The notes beneath the pieces were generated by a model. That model made no database searches and was not told the origin of the DNA. It saw nothing but the letters and a program-made list of their open reading frames with translations. From Entoloma clypeatum (Eukaryota; Basidiomycota; Agaricomycetes; Agaricales; Entolomataceae): a stretch of 64,000 nucleotides of DNA. The stretch lies in assembly GCA_963565915.1 (NCBI GenBank), contig OY751490.1, forward strand, positions 1,860,001 through 1,924,000, in the 5' to 3' direction. Positions 38,223 through 49,668 of the stretch are shown here, piece by piece (position 1 is the stretch's first letter; each line of letters begins with the position of its first letter). Position numbers and translations under genes: made by a program.

Positions 38223-41200
38223 TCGTTTCTTGCTCCTTTTTTTTTTCTTTTTTTTTTTTTTTAAAACCTCAATTTATATTCCGGCGCCCGATCACAGTCT
38301 GGTCTTGTACACTAGGTTACAAATTTAACGAGAACTACATACGAAAGTATTGGAGAGTAATGCCCTGTGGTCACGGCACATGTGCGGAAAAATATATATA
38401 AGTATCCGAGAGTGGGGTCTGCCCATGGATCAAGTCCACAAGAACAGACCCCATATATAAACTACATATGCCCGTAGGCAGAGACCGTAGTAACTAAAGA
38501 GACCGTGAAAGAAAGAAAAGACATAACACTGAAGCTCACCCGATAAATTAGGGTGGGGGAAAGGCGAATAACGCGGGATGGTTTGCGAGCATCCCCAGGA
38601 AATTGCCGATATTGTACCGTTTGTTGGAGGCGTCATCCCTATCAAAGAGAGGACATTTGTGGAGGAGGTGGTCGACCGTCTCGAGAGTGTCATTGTCACA
38701 GGCGCATGTGAATGGGCCTGGATGTTTGAAGCATTGTCTGTAGGCACCAATGGGGGCATGGCCCAGGGTGGCGCAGGTGAGGCAAGCAAACAGTGTGTTG
38801 TTGTTGCCTGCCCAGAAGTTGAGCCAGGGTCCACCTTTGACGTGGTCTGGTTGGAATACCTTCTCTTTGTCTCCAGTGTGGAGAGGGAGGAAGGAGCGAC
38901 CTCAGAATTCAGGGGCAGAGTGAAGTTTGCGCCATCCATCTACGGCACTGGTAGCGGCAGCGGTACGGGCAAAGTTGGGTGACAGAGGAGACAAGGCTGT
39001 TCCTTGGGTCGATTTGAAGTGACGTGAGGGGTCAGGGAAGGCAGAGCCCCACTCAGATGTGAGAGGTGTGTCTAGGTGGACATGGATGACACCAGCTCCA
39101 GCAAGGAAGGGCCGGAGGAGACGGAAAATGCCGCATGAGACAGAGTGGCCCGCATGAATGGAGCCTGTATTGAGAGCGAGTCGGACAGCCTGTATGTTCT
39201 GGGTGAAGATATGAATCTCCGTGACATAAGGTGCGTGTGTGATGAGCGACTGCTGACGACAACGTCTTACCAATGCTGGGTCGGGCAGCAATGCAGAAGG
39301 CCGCTTGATGGTTTTCTTCCTCGGCAGTGGTGAGGATGTCTTTGAGGTAGGTGTAACGCTTCTTGTTGTTGTTGACCTGTGGGGCATCCCAAATAAACGA
39401 ATCCAGGTAGAGATCGAGTATGTGATTTCCCAGGCGAGCCTCGTCACTAAGGTAGTCGGATCTCTCAAGTTTGACAGCAGTCATCAGGTTTTGAATGTCG
39501 ATGACTGGGCTAAGGGTCTTATCCTCCGCCTTGAGCAAAAGCTCGCAGACGACAGGGTGAGTGACGGAAAGTTGGGCGGCTCTGATGCGAGAGTGCTGCA
39601 CAAGCTTAGTGATGTGTTGTCTGGCAGGCATGAGCCCCACAATAGCGAGGACACTCCCGGTGGGCGACCGATTGAAAGCACCGGTGATCCATCTGGCAGC
39701 TCTGTAGTGGACTGAGTTCAAAAGATTGAAAGCGGTTTTGAGGCGTGGACTGTTATAGTACCAGAGTTGGCACCCGTAAGTGAGGATCGGCATGACACAC
39801 GACACATACAGGAGGCGTTTGAGACGGGGTGAGAGGCCGCGTGAGGAGTTATCAAGGAGGAGGGGAATGGATGTGAGCGCCTTGGTGGCATAGAAGCATC
39901 TGTGCTCATTAAAGGTTAGACGATGATCGAAGAAGAAGCCGAGGTAGCGCCAAAAGGCCTTGACTTGGAGAGGGGGTTGACCAGGTAGTCGAACGACAGG
40001 GTATGACGGAGAGACGGTTCGGGTGAAGAACATGAGTTCGTCTTTCATCGGTTCAGTGGCCAGCCCCATGTCGATGAGGATGCCGTCGATGGCTTTTCGG
40101 CCAGCTTGTAGGTGAGAGCCGATAGCATCAAGGTCAGAAGACTGGGCGATGAGCATGCCATCATCTACAAAGGAGAAAAGATCTAGGTACTGCGGTGACC
40201 GCGACTGTAGAAGATTCTGAGGGCTGGCGAAAGGTAGATGCCAGAAAGGATGGGGGAGAGCACCGAGCCTTGACCCACACCAAAGAGGATTTCGAAGAGG
40301 TCTGAGACATTCTGTCCTGAGACAAAACAAGTAGACCGTCCACGAAGATAGGATTTGAAGAACTTACTCAAGGCAGCTGAAAGCCCCAGCTGCCGTAGTA
40401 CTCCTAGCAAGAATTGATGATCCAGAGAAGGGAAGAATTGCGCAACATCGAAGGCCATGACCCCCATGTCACGCTTCTTCGCTTATCCATTCCGGACTCT
40501 GTGTGTTATGATGATGCCAGCATCAGTTGTAGATCTGTAGCAAAGTCCGCCAAATTGGTATTGGTGGACAAGGCTATACTTAGCGCATTCAAACTGCATT
40601 CAATTGGCGATGACTTTCTCGATAATCTTTGCCACCGTGTTGAGGAGAACGATGGGTTGAAACGACTTGGGTTTATCGTAGGTTTCTTTGCCAGGTTTCG
40701 GTATGATAACAGTGATGGAAGTCTTGAAAGCGGCAGGCCAGCAAGAGTAATCTATGCAGGCGTTAGCTAGGGCTGCGATGCATGTCAACACTTCATCTTT
40801 TTGGAGGAGACGCTTGAGGAGAGCCCATGATACAGTACGTGGTCTGGACCAGGGGCGGATTTGGGATTGCATTTGAGGACAAGGGAGATAATCTCGGGAC
40901 CCGTGATTGGTATCCAGTCGTGAGTAGGTTCTTGTGGGATTTCGTCGAGGATACCCATCTTTGGAGAGTTCGGAGGAGGCGTATGAAAGGCCTTGTCAAA
41001 AGCATCAAACATGTCATTAGAGGAATGGAGAACATCACCATTGGTCCCCTTCGAATTTGCAAGGGGGTCTGAGCGACGGGGCTTGTGCCAGTCCATGAGG
41101 GACCAGGGGTTTTTTTGGGAGAGGGCGATGGTCTCGATTCTATCTTCAAAGAATTCTTGTTTGGCCGCGCGGATCACCGCCTGAAGATTGCTATAATCAA

Positions 41201-41827
41201 TGGGAGATTTGGTGTCAAGATACACTTGCCTGGCTAAGTCACAGGTCTCGCTCCACCACGAGTGGGAGTGCGATCCTGCACCTTTGACTGGGCGAGAGTG
41301 AGTGTCCCAATTCTCAGAAAGGGCTGTCTGGAGGTTAGTAGCTGCAGTTTTGACATCCTGGGCCGAGGCATAGGAGTCGGGGACCAAGCTAAAGGCAACT
41401 AAGAGACCTGCGACATAGTCTTCATAGGTTTTCAAGGGGACAATCTGCCGGACCAACGGCTGGTACAGAGTCGAGGGCAGGTAGACGGTCAGGGGGACGT
41501 GGTCAGAAGTGTCGCGTTCAAAGGGACACAAGAAGCGTTCGCATTTCCTTGGCCTGGAGGCAGGGAGGAAGACGAGGTCAAGCGTGGAGGGCCGGTGCAG
41601 AGGGTTGTCCAGGATCCGTGTGGGAGGGTCAGTATTTGTTCCACTGAGTGTGAGGTCAAGGGAAGAAGCGACGTGCATGAGGTCAGTAGAAAGACTCGAG
41701 GCATAGGGAACTGCAGCGTCCCAGAGAGCAGACGGGCAGTTGAAGTCGCCGCCAAGAAAGATGACGGGGGAGGGGAGTGTGTGAGCGTTCCGGGTAAGCC
41801 ATTTAATGGCCAACCCTGATGCGTCAG
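38223..41827 (-). mobile_element. LINE A, 3' part (reverse transcriptase to poly-A tail)
   Basis: Last third of an APE-type LINE on the minus strand. The poly-A tail (T-run at 38237-38264) follows AATTGAGGTTTT. The other parts are at 54968-56225 and 58916-60485; the chromovirus at 41828 separates them. Continuity is shown by the reading frame: FLINVYSD (from 54968) continues into DASGLAIKWL (from 41827). Its structure resembles Tad1-like or related fungal LINEs. Confidence 0.85.
38430..41827 (-). pseudogene. LINE A ORF2 C-terminal part: endonuclease end, reverse transcriptase, RNase H-like region
   Basis: Endonuclease motifs GGDFNCPSALWD, STLDLVF and SDHVPLT (41.8-41.45 kb). The reverse transcriptase follows: TVIIPKPGK, FQPIVLLNTVAKIIEK, VMAFDVAQFFPSLDH, GVGQGSVLSPILSGIYL and the catalytic FSFVDDGML. 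Then an RNase H-like part (QAVRLALNTGSIHAGHS) and a cysteine/histidine end. The frame changes near 40830, 40600-40470, 40330-40200, 39200 and 38920, and there are stops between, so ORF2 is dead. The first part of ORF2 lies beyond the chromovirus at 54968-55516. Confidence 0.85.
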
Positions 41828-42538
41828 TGTTATATCCGTCTCCGAATCTCCGATCCACTCCGATTGTCCTCCGACATTCCAGACATCCATTACCTCCGCA
41901 TCTCCGCATGTTGCCATCGTGCATTTCATATTCATAACTCCATGTCTTTATGCATTTCATATTCATATTCCTGTTTACTTATGCATCGCCTTTTCCGCAT
42001 GGTCCGTTGACCGACATCTCCGATGTTCATTACAGTCGCTGGCAACTTACGCCACAACTCCGGACCTACTCCGACCATCTCCGTAAAGTGATATCATTTA
42101 GGTATTTAAGCTCGTACCATACCTGTAGTTCCTCAGTTGGAATATCAACAAAGTTCACTCCTACTCCCCGTTCATGCCAGAGATCCTCGCCGTGGTACAA
42201 TACACCAACGACATCCTCATCTACTGCTCTTCCTCCATTGTTACCCTTCGACAAGCTCAGTACTGTGTCCGAGTCACAACTCCAACGTCGTCCGACCACT
42301 TCCACGTCAATGTGTCTCTCACCGAGATCTCTCTGAGGACCTCCGCACCTCCGACCTCTCCTCCGACCTCCTGAAATTGGGACACCTTATCCAACAAACG
42401 GCGGCGCAACACATATGTTGAAGCCACGTCCCTCCCCTTCGTCGTTCTTCCGCATTTCCGGAGTTCCGCTCCGGTCTCAGTCCTATGTCCGACCTCCGAC
42501 GGACTCCGATGAAGCTCCGATGTTTCACCTACTTAACA
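41828..42538 (+). repeat. Chromovirus 5' LTR
   Basis: TGTTATATCC...CTACTTAACA, 711 bp. A TATA-like TATTTAAG lies at 42103-42110. Compared by eye, it differs from the 3' LTR at about 27 positions, nearly all transitions at CpG. Confidence 0.95.
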
Positions 42539-42556
42539 GTATATTCAAACTCAAAC
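42539..42556 (+). promoter_or_regulatory. Putative primer-binding site for self-priming
   Basis: GTATATTCAAACT directly after the 5' LTR. ATATTCAAACT is complementary (10 of 11) to AGTTGGAATAT at 42135-42145, which lies where the transcript should start, 32 bp after TATTTAAG. No match to a known tRNA 3' end was seen. Confidence 0.5.
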
Positions 42557-42578
42557 CGTTTTTGGATTCCTGCTAGTC

Positions 42579-43577
42579 ATGGCACTCCAAAACACCAAGA
42601 CAGCAAAAGCCGCAGAAGCTGGCACTTCTAGGCAACAGGTTCTACAAAATATCGAACAAGGTTTAACAGAACTATCCCCCGTAACTCCCACTACTCCGAC
42701 ACCTCCGGGTTTTCGGCCCATCACACCTCCGCATAATATTCCGATCCCCACTTCCCCCATAGAATCCGCACCCCCGTCTCCTCAGAATATTTTCGGCCCA
42801 CAAGCCCTTGCGGATGCTTTCCTCTTAATGACCAATGAACTCAAATGCAGCAAAGGTCACAAGCATCACAAAAAGGCTAAGGATCCGGACACCTTCGACG
42901 GTTCCAATCCCCAGAAACTGAACCAGTTCATCCTCCAATGCACATTGTTCTTCCGCGACAACTCCAAGTATGACGATGACTCTGCCAAAATCACTCTCAC
43001 CATCTCTTTCCTCCGAGGCACAGCTCTTGATTATTTCGAGCATTTCATCATCGAACTGGACCCAGACAACCCCCCAGACTGGTACGAAGATTGGTCCGCA
43101 TTCCTCCGCACTCTCCGCACAGAATTCGGGGTCATTGACCCCGTTGCGGATGCTGCCGACTCTCTGGACAATCTCAAAATGCGCAAAAATCAACATATTC
43201 TCAAGTATAATATTGAGTTCACATGCCTTGCTGCCAAAACGCACTGGGACACCTCCGCCCTGCATCACCGGTACTACTCCGGGTTGGCGGAGCAGATTAA
43301 AGATGTCCTTGGGACTCAAGCAAAGCCAAGCATGTTACCAGCACTTAGGGAGCTAGCACAGACTATTGATGCTCGCCACTGGGAACGTCATCATGAGAAG
43401 TCCCGCTCCGACAAGTCCGCATCCAAATCCGACAAATCCGAAGCTAAAACCCCTCCGCAAACTCCGACAAAAACTCCAAAGCCAAACCGCAGACACAGAA
43501 CCAGGGCAAACAGTCAAAGCCTTCCTCCGCTCCCAAGTCCGACATCTCTGACAAACTCGGAAAAGACGGAAAGCTAA
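42579..43577 (+). pseudogene. Chromovirus gag (N-terminal and capsid-like part)
   Basis: 332 codons, MALQNTKTAKAAEAG start, Pro-rich N-terminus. The capsid-like core contains DPDTFDGSNPQKLNQFI, FLRGTALDYFEHFI and WSAFLRTLRTEFG, typical of retrotransposon gag. Near 43450 the frame is lost: the conserved continuation is in another frame that reaches the zinc knuckle at 43619. Confidence 0.85.
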
Positions 43578-43740
43578 CTCCGGAGGAACGCAAACGCCAT
43601 TTTGACAACAACCTCTGTATGTTTTGTGGCAAAGCTGGACACGTCACGAAAGATTGCCTGAAGTCTTCGTCCTCTGCCTCTAAGGCTAAGGCGCACGCTG
43701 CCCAAGCCAAGACCACAGACGAAACAAAAAATTACCGGGC
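43578..43740 (+). pseudogene. Chromovirus gag zinc knuckle (CCHC)
   Basis: LTPEERKRHFDNNLCMFCGKAGHVTKDC: CX2CX4HX4C nucleocapsid knuckle after a frameshift from the capsid frame. It is followed by a Ser/Ala/Lys linker. Confidence 0.85.
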
Positions 43741-43879
43741 AGTCCACAGGACTCTGTACGGCCTGAGGACTGCATTGAACCTATCTGTACTACCGCTCTA
43801 CTCAACACTTCCGCTCTTTCCGATCCCAATTCCCTCCATGTCCGACTTACATCTCCGCTTATCTCCGATTCTTCTCCGA

Positions 43880-45782
43880 TAGCCGCCCTTGTGGACTCCG
43901 GATCTACTCATTGTTTTATTGACTCCCGTTACGCTTCATCCTATAAACTCCCTTTCACCTCCATACCTCTGATCGAACTTAAATTATTTGACAGAACGTC
44001 CAACTCCATCATTACTCAGGCGGTTGATCTCCCTGTATACTTTTCCTCCGGTGAATATATGGCCATTACAGCCTATGTGACTCCGCTCGGATTCCTCCTG
44101 TTCTATGGTTCTTGGATACAACTGGCTCACCCGCTACAATCCTATGATTGACTGGGTATTGGGCAGTATTACTTTCCGTCCACAGCTCTTGAAGGAGTCT
44201 CCGACCTTGACGTCTTCTGCCAGGTCAGCTCCGCTACCTCCGCAGACCTCTCCCAATACTCCGACCTCCAACTCCAGCACACCCGCTGCTACTCCAGACA
44301 TTGTCCCGAATATTGCGTTGATAAATGCAGCCACATTTGTGTGCGCTTGCAAACTTCCGGGTGCCCAATCTTTCCGAATTCACCTCTCCGACCACACGAT
44401 CTCTGCCCAATCCGTTTCCATGTCTGAGGAACCTCCAGACCTCTCCCACATTCCAGAGGAATATCACGGTTTTGCAGCAAGACAAAAGCAGACACCCTCG
44501 CTCCGCATCGAGTTAGAAGACGGATCGACTCCCCCTATTGGCCCTATGTACTCCATTTCACAATCCAAACTATCTGCCCTGCGAAACTGCATAGACGAAC
44601 ATTTGGCCATTGGTTTCATTCGCCCCTCTCGCTCTCCGCACGGCGCTCCGGTCCTCTTTGTCCGAAAGAAGGATGGTTCCCTCCGCCTGTGCGTTGACTA
44701 TCGGGGCCTGAACAAAGTTACCAAGAAGGATCGATACCCTCTTCCACTCATCTCCGACCTCCTCTCCACTGCCGGAAAAGCACCTGTTTATACCACTCTC
44801 GATCTCCGGCATGCATATCATCTTGTCCGCATTGCCGATGGAGATGAATGGAAAACCGCTTTCCGCACTCGTTACGGATCATTTGAATGGCTTGTTATGC
44901 CTTTTGGACTATCCAATGCCCCTGCTGCTTTTCAGCGATTTGTGAATGACATCTTCAGTGACCTCCTCAATGTTACAGTGGTGGTCTACCTCGACGACAT
45001 TCTTTCTTATTTACTCCGACGACCCTGCCAAGCACCCCGACGATGTCAAGGAAGTTCTCCGACATCTCCGCAAGAACGGACTTTACGTCCGCTCTGACAA
45101 GTGCGAATTTTCTGTCGACACAGTTGAATATCTTGGTTTCATCCTTTCTCCCTCCAGTCTCCGCATGTCCGAAACCAAGGTGAAGACCATTCAAGAGTGG
45201 CCTGAACCTCGAAAAGTGAAGGACGTACAGTCTTTCCTTGGATTTGCGAATTTCTATCGACGTTTCATCCACGGTTATTTGGACATCGTTGTTCCACTCA
45301 CCTGACTCACCCAGAAGGGTACTCCATTCCATTTCTCCGACTCTGCACGGAGTGCGTTCAATGAGTTGAAACTCGCTTTTACCAAAGCACCGGTCCTCAC
45401 TCATTGGATTCCTGATCGACCTATTATCATCGAGACGGACGCCTCCAACTACGCACTTGGTGCTATTTTGTCCATCCGGACCTCCGACAAGGAGATACAC
45501 CCAGTAGTGTTCCACTCCCGCACCTTCACCGCCCTGGAACTCAACTATGACACGCACGACAAGGAGTTACTTGCTATCCATGAAGCATTCAAGGTATGGC
45601 GACATTACCTTGAAGGCTCTGCTGCTCCGATCGATGTTGTCACGGACCACAAGAACCTGGAGTACTTTGCCACTACAAAGGTTCTCACCCGCCGACAGGC
45701 CCGGTGGTCCGAGTTCCTCTCTCAGTTCAATCTCTTGATTCACTTCCACCCCGGACGTCTCGGTACCAAGCCGGACTCTTTG
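43880..45782 (+). pseudogene. Chromovirus protease, reverse transcriptase and RNase H
   Basis: Protease LVDSGSTHCFIDSRYA (43.89 kb). After a frameshift at about 44110, reverse transcriptase: [49 protein letters not shown] and catalytic YLDDIL (44.98 kb). A second frameshift follows at about 45005. Then FLGFANFYRRFI, a TGA at 45303-45305 in place of a conserved Arg, and RNase H (IIETDASNYALGAIL, YDTHDKELLAIHEAF, VVTDHKNLEYF). The copia element interrupts at 45783, after TKPDSL. Confidence 0.92.
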
Positions 45783-46091
45783 TGTTGAAGTTCCACCTGG
45801 GCGCTAGCCGCAGATGTACTGAGCAACACAGCTACAGTGGAAGTACTCTACTTAACCGTTCTAGTCACTTACTTGGATTGGAAAGGGTGAGGCTGGTGAG
45901 AGCGGTTGAGGCTGGTAAGAGCGATGGAGCTGGTTAAGAGTCAAGAGACAACTTGTTGATATTGACAGTTTCCTGGTCTTATATACCGTACTACTGTTTG
46001 TACCAACCAAATAAGTGTGTAATCAAAGATGTCTAAGGTCACATGATATAATCTAATCTAATCTAATCTATGTGATGGAAAAGTTTCAACA
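45783..46091 (-). repeat. Copia A 3' LTR
   Basis: 309 bp, preceded (minus strand) by the purine tract ATATGGGGGGG at 46092-46103. Five differences to the other LTR, all transitions, four of them at CpG. Confidence 0.95.
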
Positions 46092-46161
46092 CCCCCCCAT
46101 ATTTAGTACATACTTCTAAATACATTTTTACTTTTTCCCATATAGGTACTCTTTTCTTCGC

Positions 46162-49100
46162 CTAATTTTTTAGTAGTCCAAAGTACGGGATAAACTTGCC
46201 AAAGAGGATTTTCCCCAGATTCTTAGTTAAAAGGTCTGCAGGGTTATTCACTCCTTCGATGAATTCAACCGTAATGATGCCTTCGGATACTTTTTCTCTG
46301 ACGAAGTGGAATCACACGTTGATGTGCTTGGACCGCTTTTCAGTTACAGGGTTGGATGCGATAAAGACGGAGCCATTGTTATCTCCATAGATCGGGACTG
46401 ATCCGATCTGCATCCCAAGTTCGGCAAGCATGCTTCTAAGCCATGTCACTGCGTGACTGCAATCTGATAGCGCCATGTATTCTGCTTCTGTGGAAGAGAG
46501 GGCAATGGTTTTCTGCGCTGATGAAACCCATGTTACTGCTCCAGACGCCAGCGATATGAAGTAACCAGTGGTGGATCTCCTGGTGTTTTCGTCTGACGCC
46601 CAATCGGAGTCTGTGAAGGCGTAGATTCCTTTCCCAGAATCACCATCGTACATGATCACATAATCTTTCGTTGCCTTCAAATACCTGCAAATATCCCTAG
46701 CCACTTCTAAATGGCATTTGGTAGGGTTTGCGGAGAATTGGGACATTTTGATTACGGCAAAACAGATGTCGGGTCTTGTCCCAATCATTAAGTACAGTAG
46801 TGATCCGATGACGGATTGATACTTGGATCTGAGTTCCGCATTGGGTTCATCTTCGGACTTCATGGGTTTGTAGCCCGTCGGGAGTGGGGTGTGGGTGGCG
46901 TTGGATTCGCTCATCCCCATTCGCGTGAGAATTTTCTCAAGGTAAGGTACTTGATCAATGAAGATCCTCTTCCCATGTTGTCTTATTTGGATCGAGAGAA
47001 ATTCTTTCGGTTCCCCATTAGACACTAGGTGGCCTAGGTCCCTACATTCCCATGTTGTCATGAAGGCCTTCTTTTTCTCTAGCATGTATTCTTGGTTTGT
47101 GCCGAGAAAAGCAGAGTCATCGACATAAATGACGGCGATCACAATTTCCCCTTTGGTACTTGTGTGAATGAAAACTCCCACATTGGAGTGAAGCCGGACA
47201 AAACCGAGCTTTTTCATGGAGGAATCGAGTTCCCTCCACCAGGCTAATGCGGCCTGTTTAAGTCTGTATAGGGCTTTGAATAGTTGGTACACGAATTGTT
47301 CTTTCCCTTTTACTATGTAGCCCTCAGGCTGTCGCATGTAGATTACCTCACGGAGTGTTCCATAGAGGAAGGCTGATGAGACGTCCAAGAATGTCATGAA
47401 CCACCCTTCAAGGGCTGTCAATGCCAGAATCAACCGGACGGTCTCGTATCTCACTACTGGTGAGAAGATCTGATCGAAGTCGATCCCTTCTACCTGTGAG
47501 AAACCTTTTGCAACAAGGCGCGCTTTCAAACGCCTGTCGGATTTTTCATTGTAAACCCATTTGTTCCTTAGTGCTTTCCTCCCTGTAGGTAGGGGTACTA
47601 ACTCCGTGATCACCCCGCGGCTTTTGAGCATGTCTAGCTCTTTTCGTTCTGCCGCATACCAATCTTCTTTGTTCGGAAGAGAGTATATGTCTTTGTGTGA
47701 CATTTCGATGATGCCTACTTGGATAGAGATTGCCTCCATTAGGAGATCGTTCATCCATGCTGTTTGACTGCCTAATCTACGTCTTCGATCCATTTTTTCA
47801 AGATCAGAAGCAGGGGTGTCTTCCCCATAGATGCTATCTGGCATTCTGCGAACTCATCGTTTCCTGATCGGTCGATCTGGTACTTGTTCGGGTTCTGGAG
47901 TGGGTACTCGCAGTTCATCGTCAGGCTCGCTAGACGGCAAGTCATCATCTGATTCAGGGTGATCCTGTCCAGTGGGAACAGGGTTGTGAGGTTTTTTGTA
48001 ATGACTGTCATTGTCATCGTTTCCGGGGATGAGGTCCTCAAACTCATCAGCCGGTTCTGGGTTTTCCATTTCTGGATGGTTTTCTGGCAAAGGATCGATG
48101 TGGCATCTAGGGTACTTGCTTTCATCAAAGATAGCTTTCCCACCCATGAAAATTGTATTAGTCTCAGGATCCATGAAACGGTATCCTTTGACTCCTGGCT
48201 TTGATCCAAGATAAATCATCAATTGAGATCTAGACTCCAGGGAATTTCTATGTTTTTCCTTTGGGATATACACATATGCCTGACATACGAAGACTCTGAT
48301 GCTTGACATATCGGGGATCTCATTGGTCACCCTGAAGTAAGGGGTATTCCATTCGAGACGCTGCATGGGGGTTCTGTTGTAGAGAAAAGCTGCATGTTCC
48401 AAACAGAATTCCCACCACATAGGGGGTAAGCACGCGTCGAAGCGCAAGGCCTGAGATTTCTCCCACAGGGTTCGATTTATCCGTTCTGCTCTACCGTTCT
48501 GCTGGTGCTGATACGGGAGCGTGACGTCGATCAGAATTCCATGATCGGCAAGTACATCCTTGTATTCGTTAAACTCTCCACCTCCATCAACTCGCCATTT
48601 CTTAGGAGTGGCGGCGAATTGATTCTGGATCATCACAAGGAATTGTCGTAGTGCCGTGACGGCATCCGACTTCTTCCTAAGCAAGACGACCCAGACGTGG
48701 GATGAAAAGTCATCCAAAAATGTAAGGAAATATTTATATTTGTGGTATGATGCCGTGGATATCTGTTTGAGATCGGAATGTATCAGATCAAAGGTTTTTG
48801 TTGCCCTTGTCATTGAATTGGGATATGACTGATTCCGCATTTTCCCTTTGAGGCAACCTGTGCAACTTTCCTGTGATTTCTCACATACTAGTGTCTCAGG
48901 TACCCCTTTGGTACTGGTGGGAATCTTTCGGAGTGCTTGATCATTTGGGTGACCAAGGCGCTTGTGCCATGTTTCGACAGTGATTTTGCTTGAGATCGCA
49001 TGGATCTGGTCATAGCGTATTTCAGTGTCTAACCAGTAAATGGTTTGACCAAGGATGTGGGGCGAAAACTGGATTTTGCTCAGCCCTTTGGAGATGTTGA

Positions 49101-49632
49101 TTTCTCCACAAGTCCCGTCTACTTTGTAACCATGGTTAAGGAAGATGCCTAGGGACAATAGGCGTGTGTCCATGTCCGGGATGTAGAACACCAGTCTGAG
49201 AAGATGGGTTTTAACTTCCCCATTTAGGGTGTGCCGTACTGGAACGGCCCCAACTCCAAGTATTTCCAGTTTCTTCCCTTTAGCTGCAGTTTGGACGAAT
49301 CGCTTGACCGTGAGAGGTCTATAATATGCGAAGTCCTTAAACTCATAGGTGAAGTGTAAAGAGGTGCTGGAATCTAATATCCATTGCGCGCGTTCTTTTT
49401 CCTTACAATGTGTACAAGAAGCAAAATGTTTAATATATTTTTTATGTAAATCACTGCTAAAGTGATCTACGCATTCTGTACTGGTACTGGCTATTATATC
49501 ATATGTCTGTTGAGAGGTATTGTTAGCTTTCCGCAATTGGTAAGGTTTAAGAAAGGGTTTCGACGAACCGTCAAGTTCTATCTCGTCCACAAACTCATCT
49601 GGCCCCATCCGTTCCTGGTCGATGTCCATCAT
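46162..49632 (-). pseudogene. Copia A pol: protease, integrase, reverse transcriptase, RNase H
   Basis: Domain order protease (WILDSSTSLHFT), integrase (HKRLGHPNDQAL, CTGCLKGKM, WRVDGGGEF, HQQNGRAERINRTLWEKSQ), reverse transcriptase (DVSSAFLYGTLREVIYM, LKQAALAWW, YVDDSAFLG) and RNase H (TDSDWASDENTRRSTTGYF, SSTEAEYMALSDC), as in Ty1/copia. Two in-frame TGA stops: 47854-47856, where copy B has CGA, and 46312-46314, which copy B shares. After the second, the frame stays open to the TAG at 46162 with the normal end NPADLLTKNLGK. The protease has DSS where the family normally has DSG. Confidence 0.92.
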
Positions 49633-49668
49633 CTTCAGTGATTGCTCTATCGACGGGGCAACGCGACG

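Noticed and set aside
41828..41966. N-terminus MNMKCIKTWSYEYEM of the frame that includes the LINE endonuclease
   Set aside because: This part is chromovirus LTR read backwards; the LINE frame really continues from 54968.
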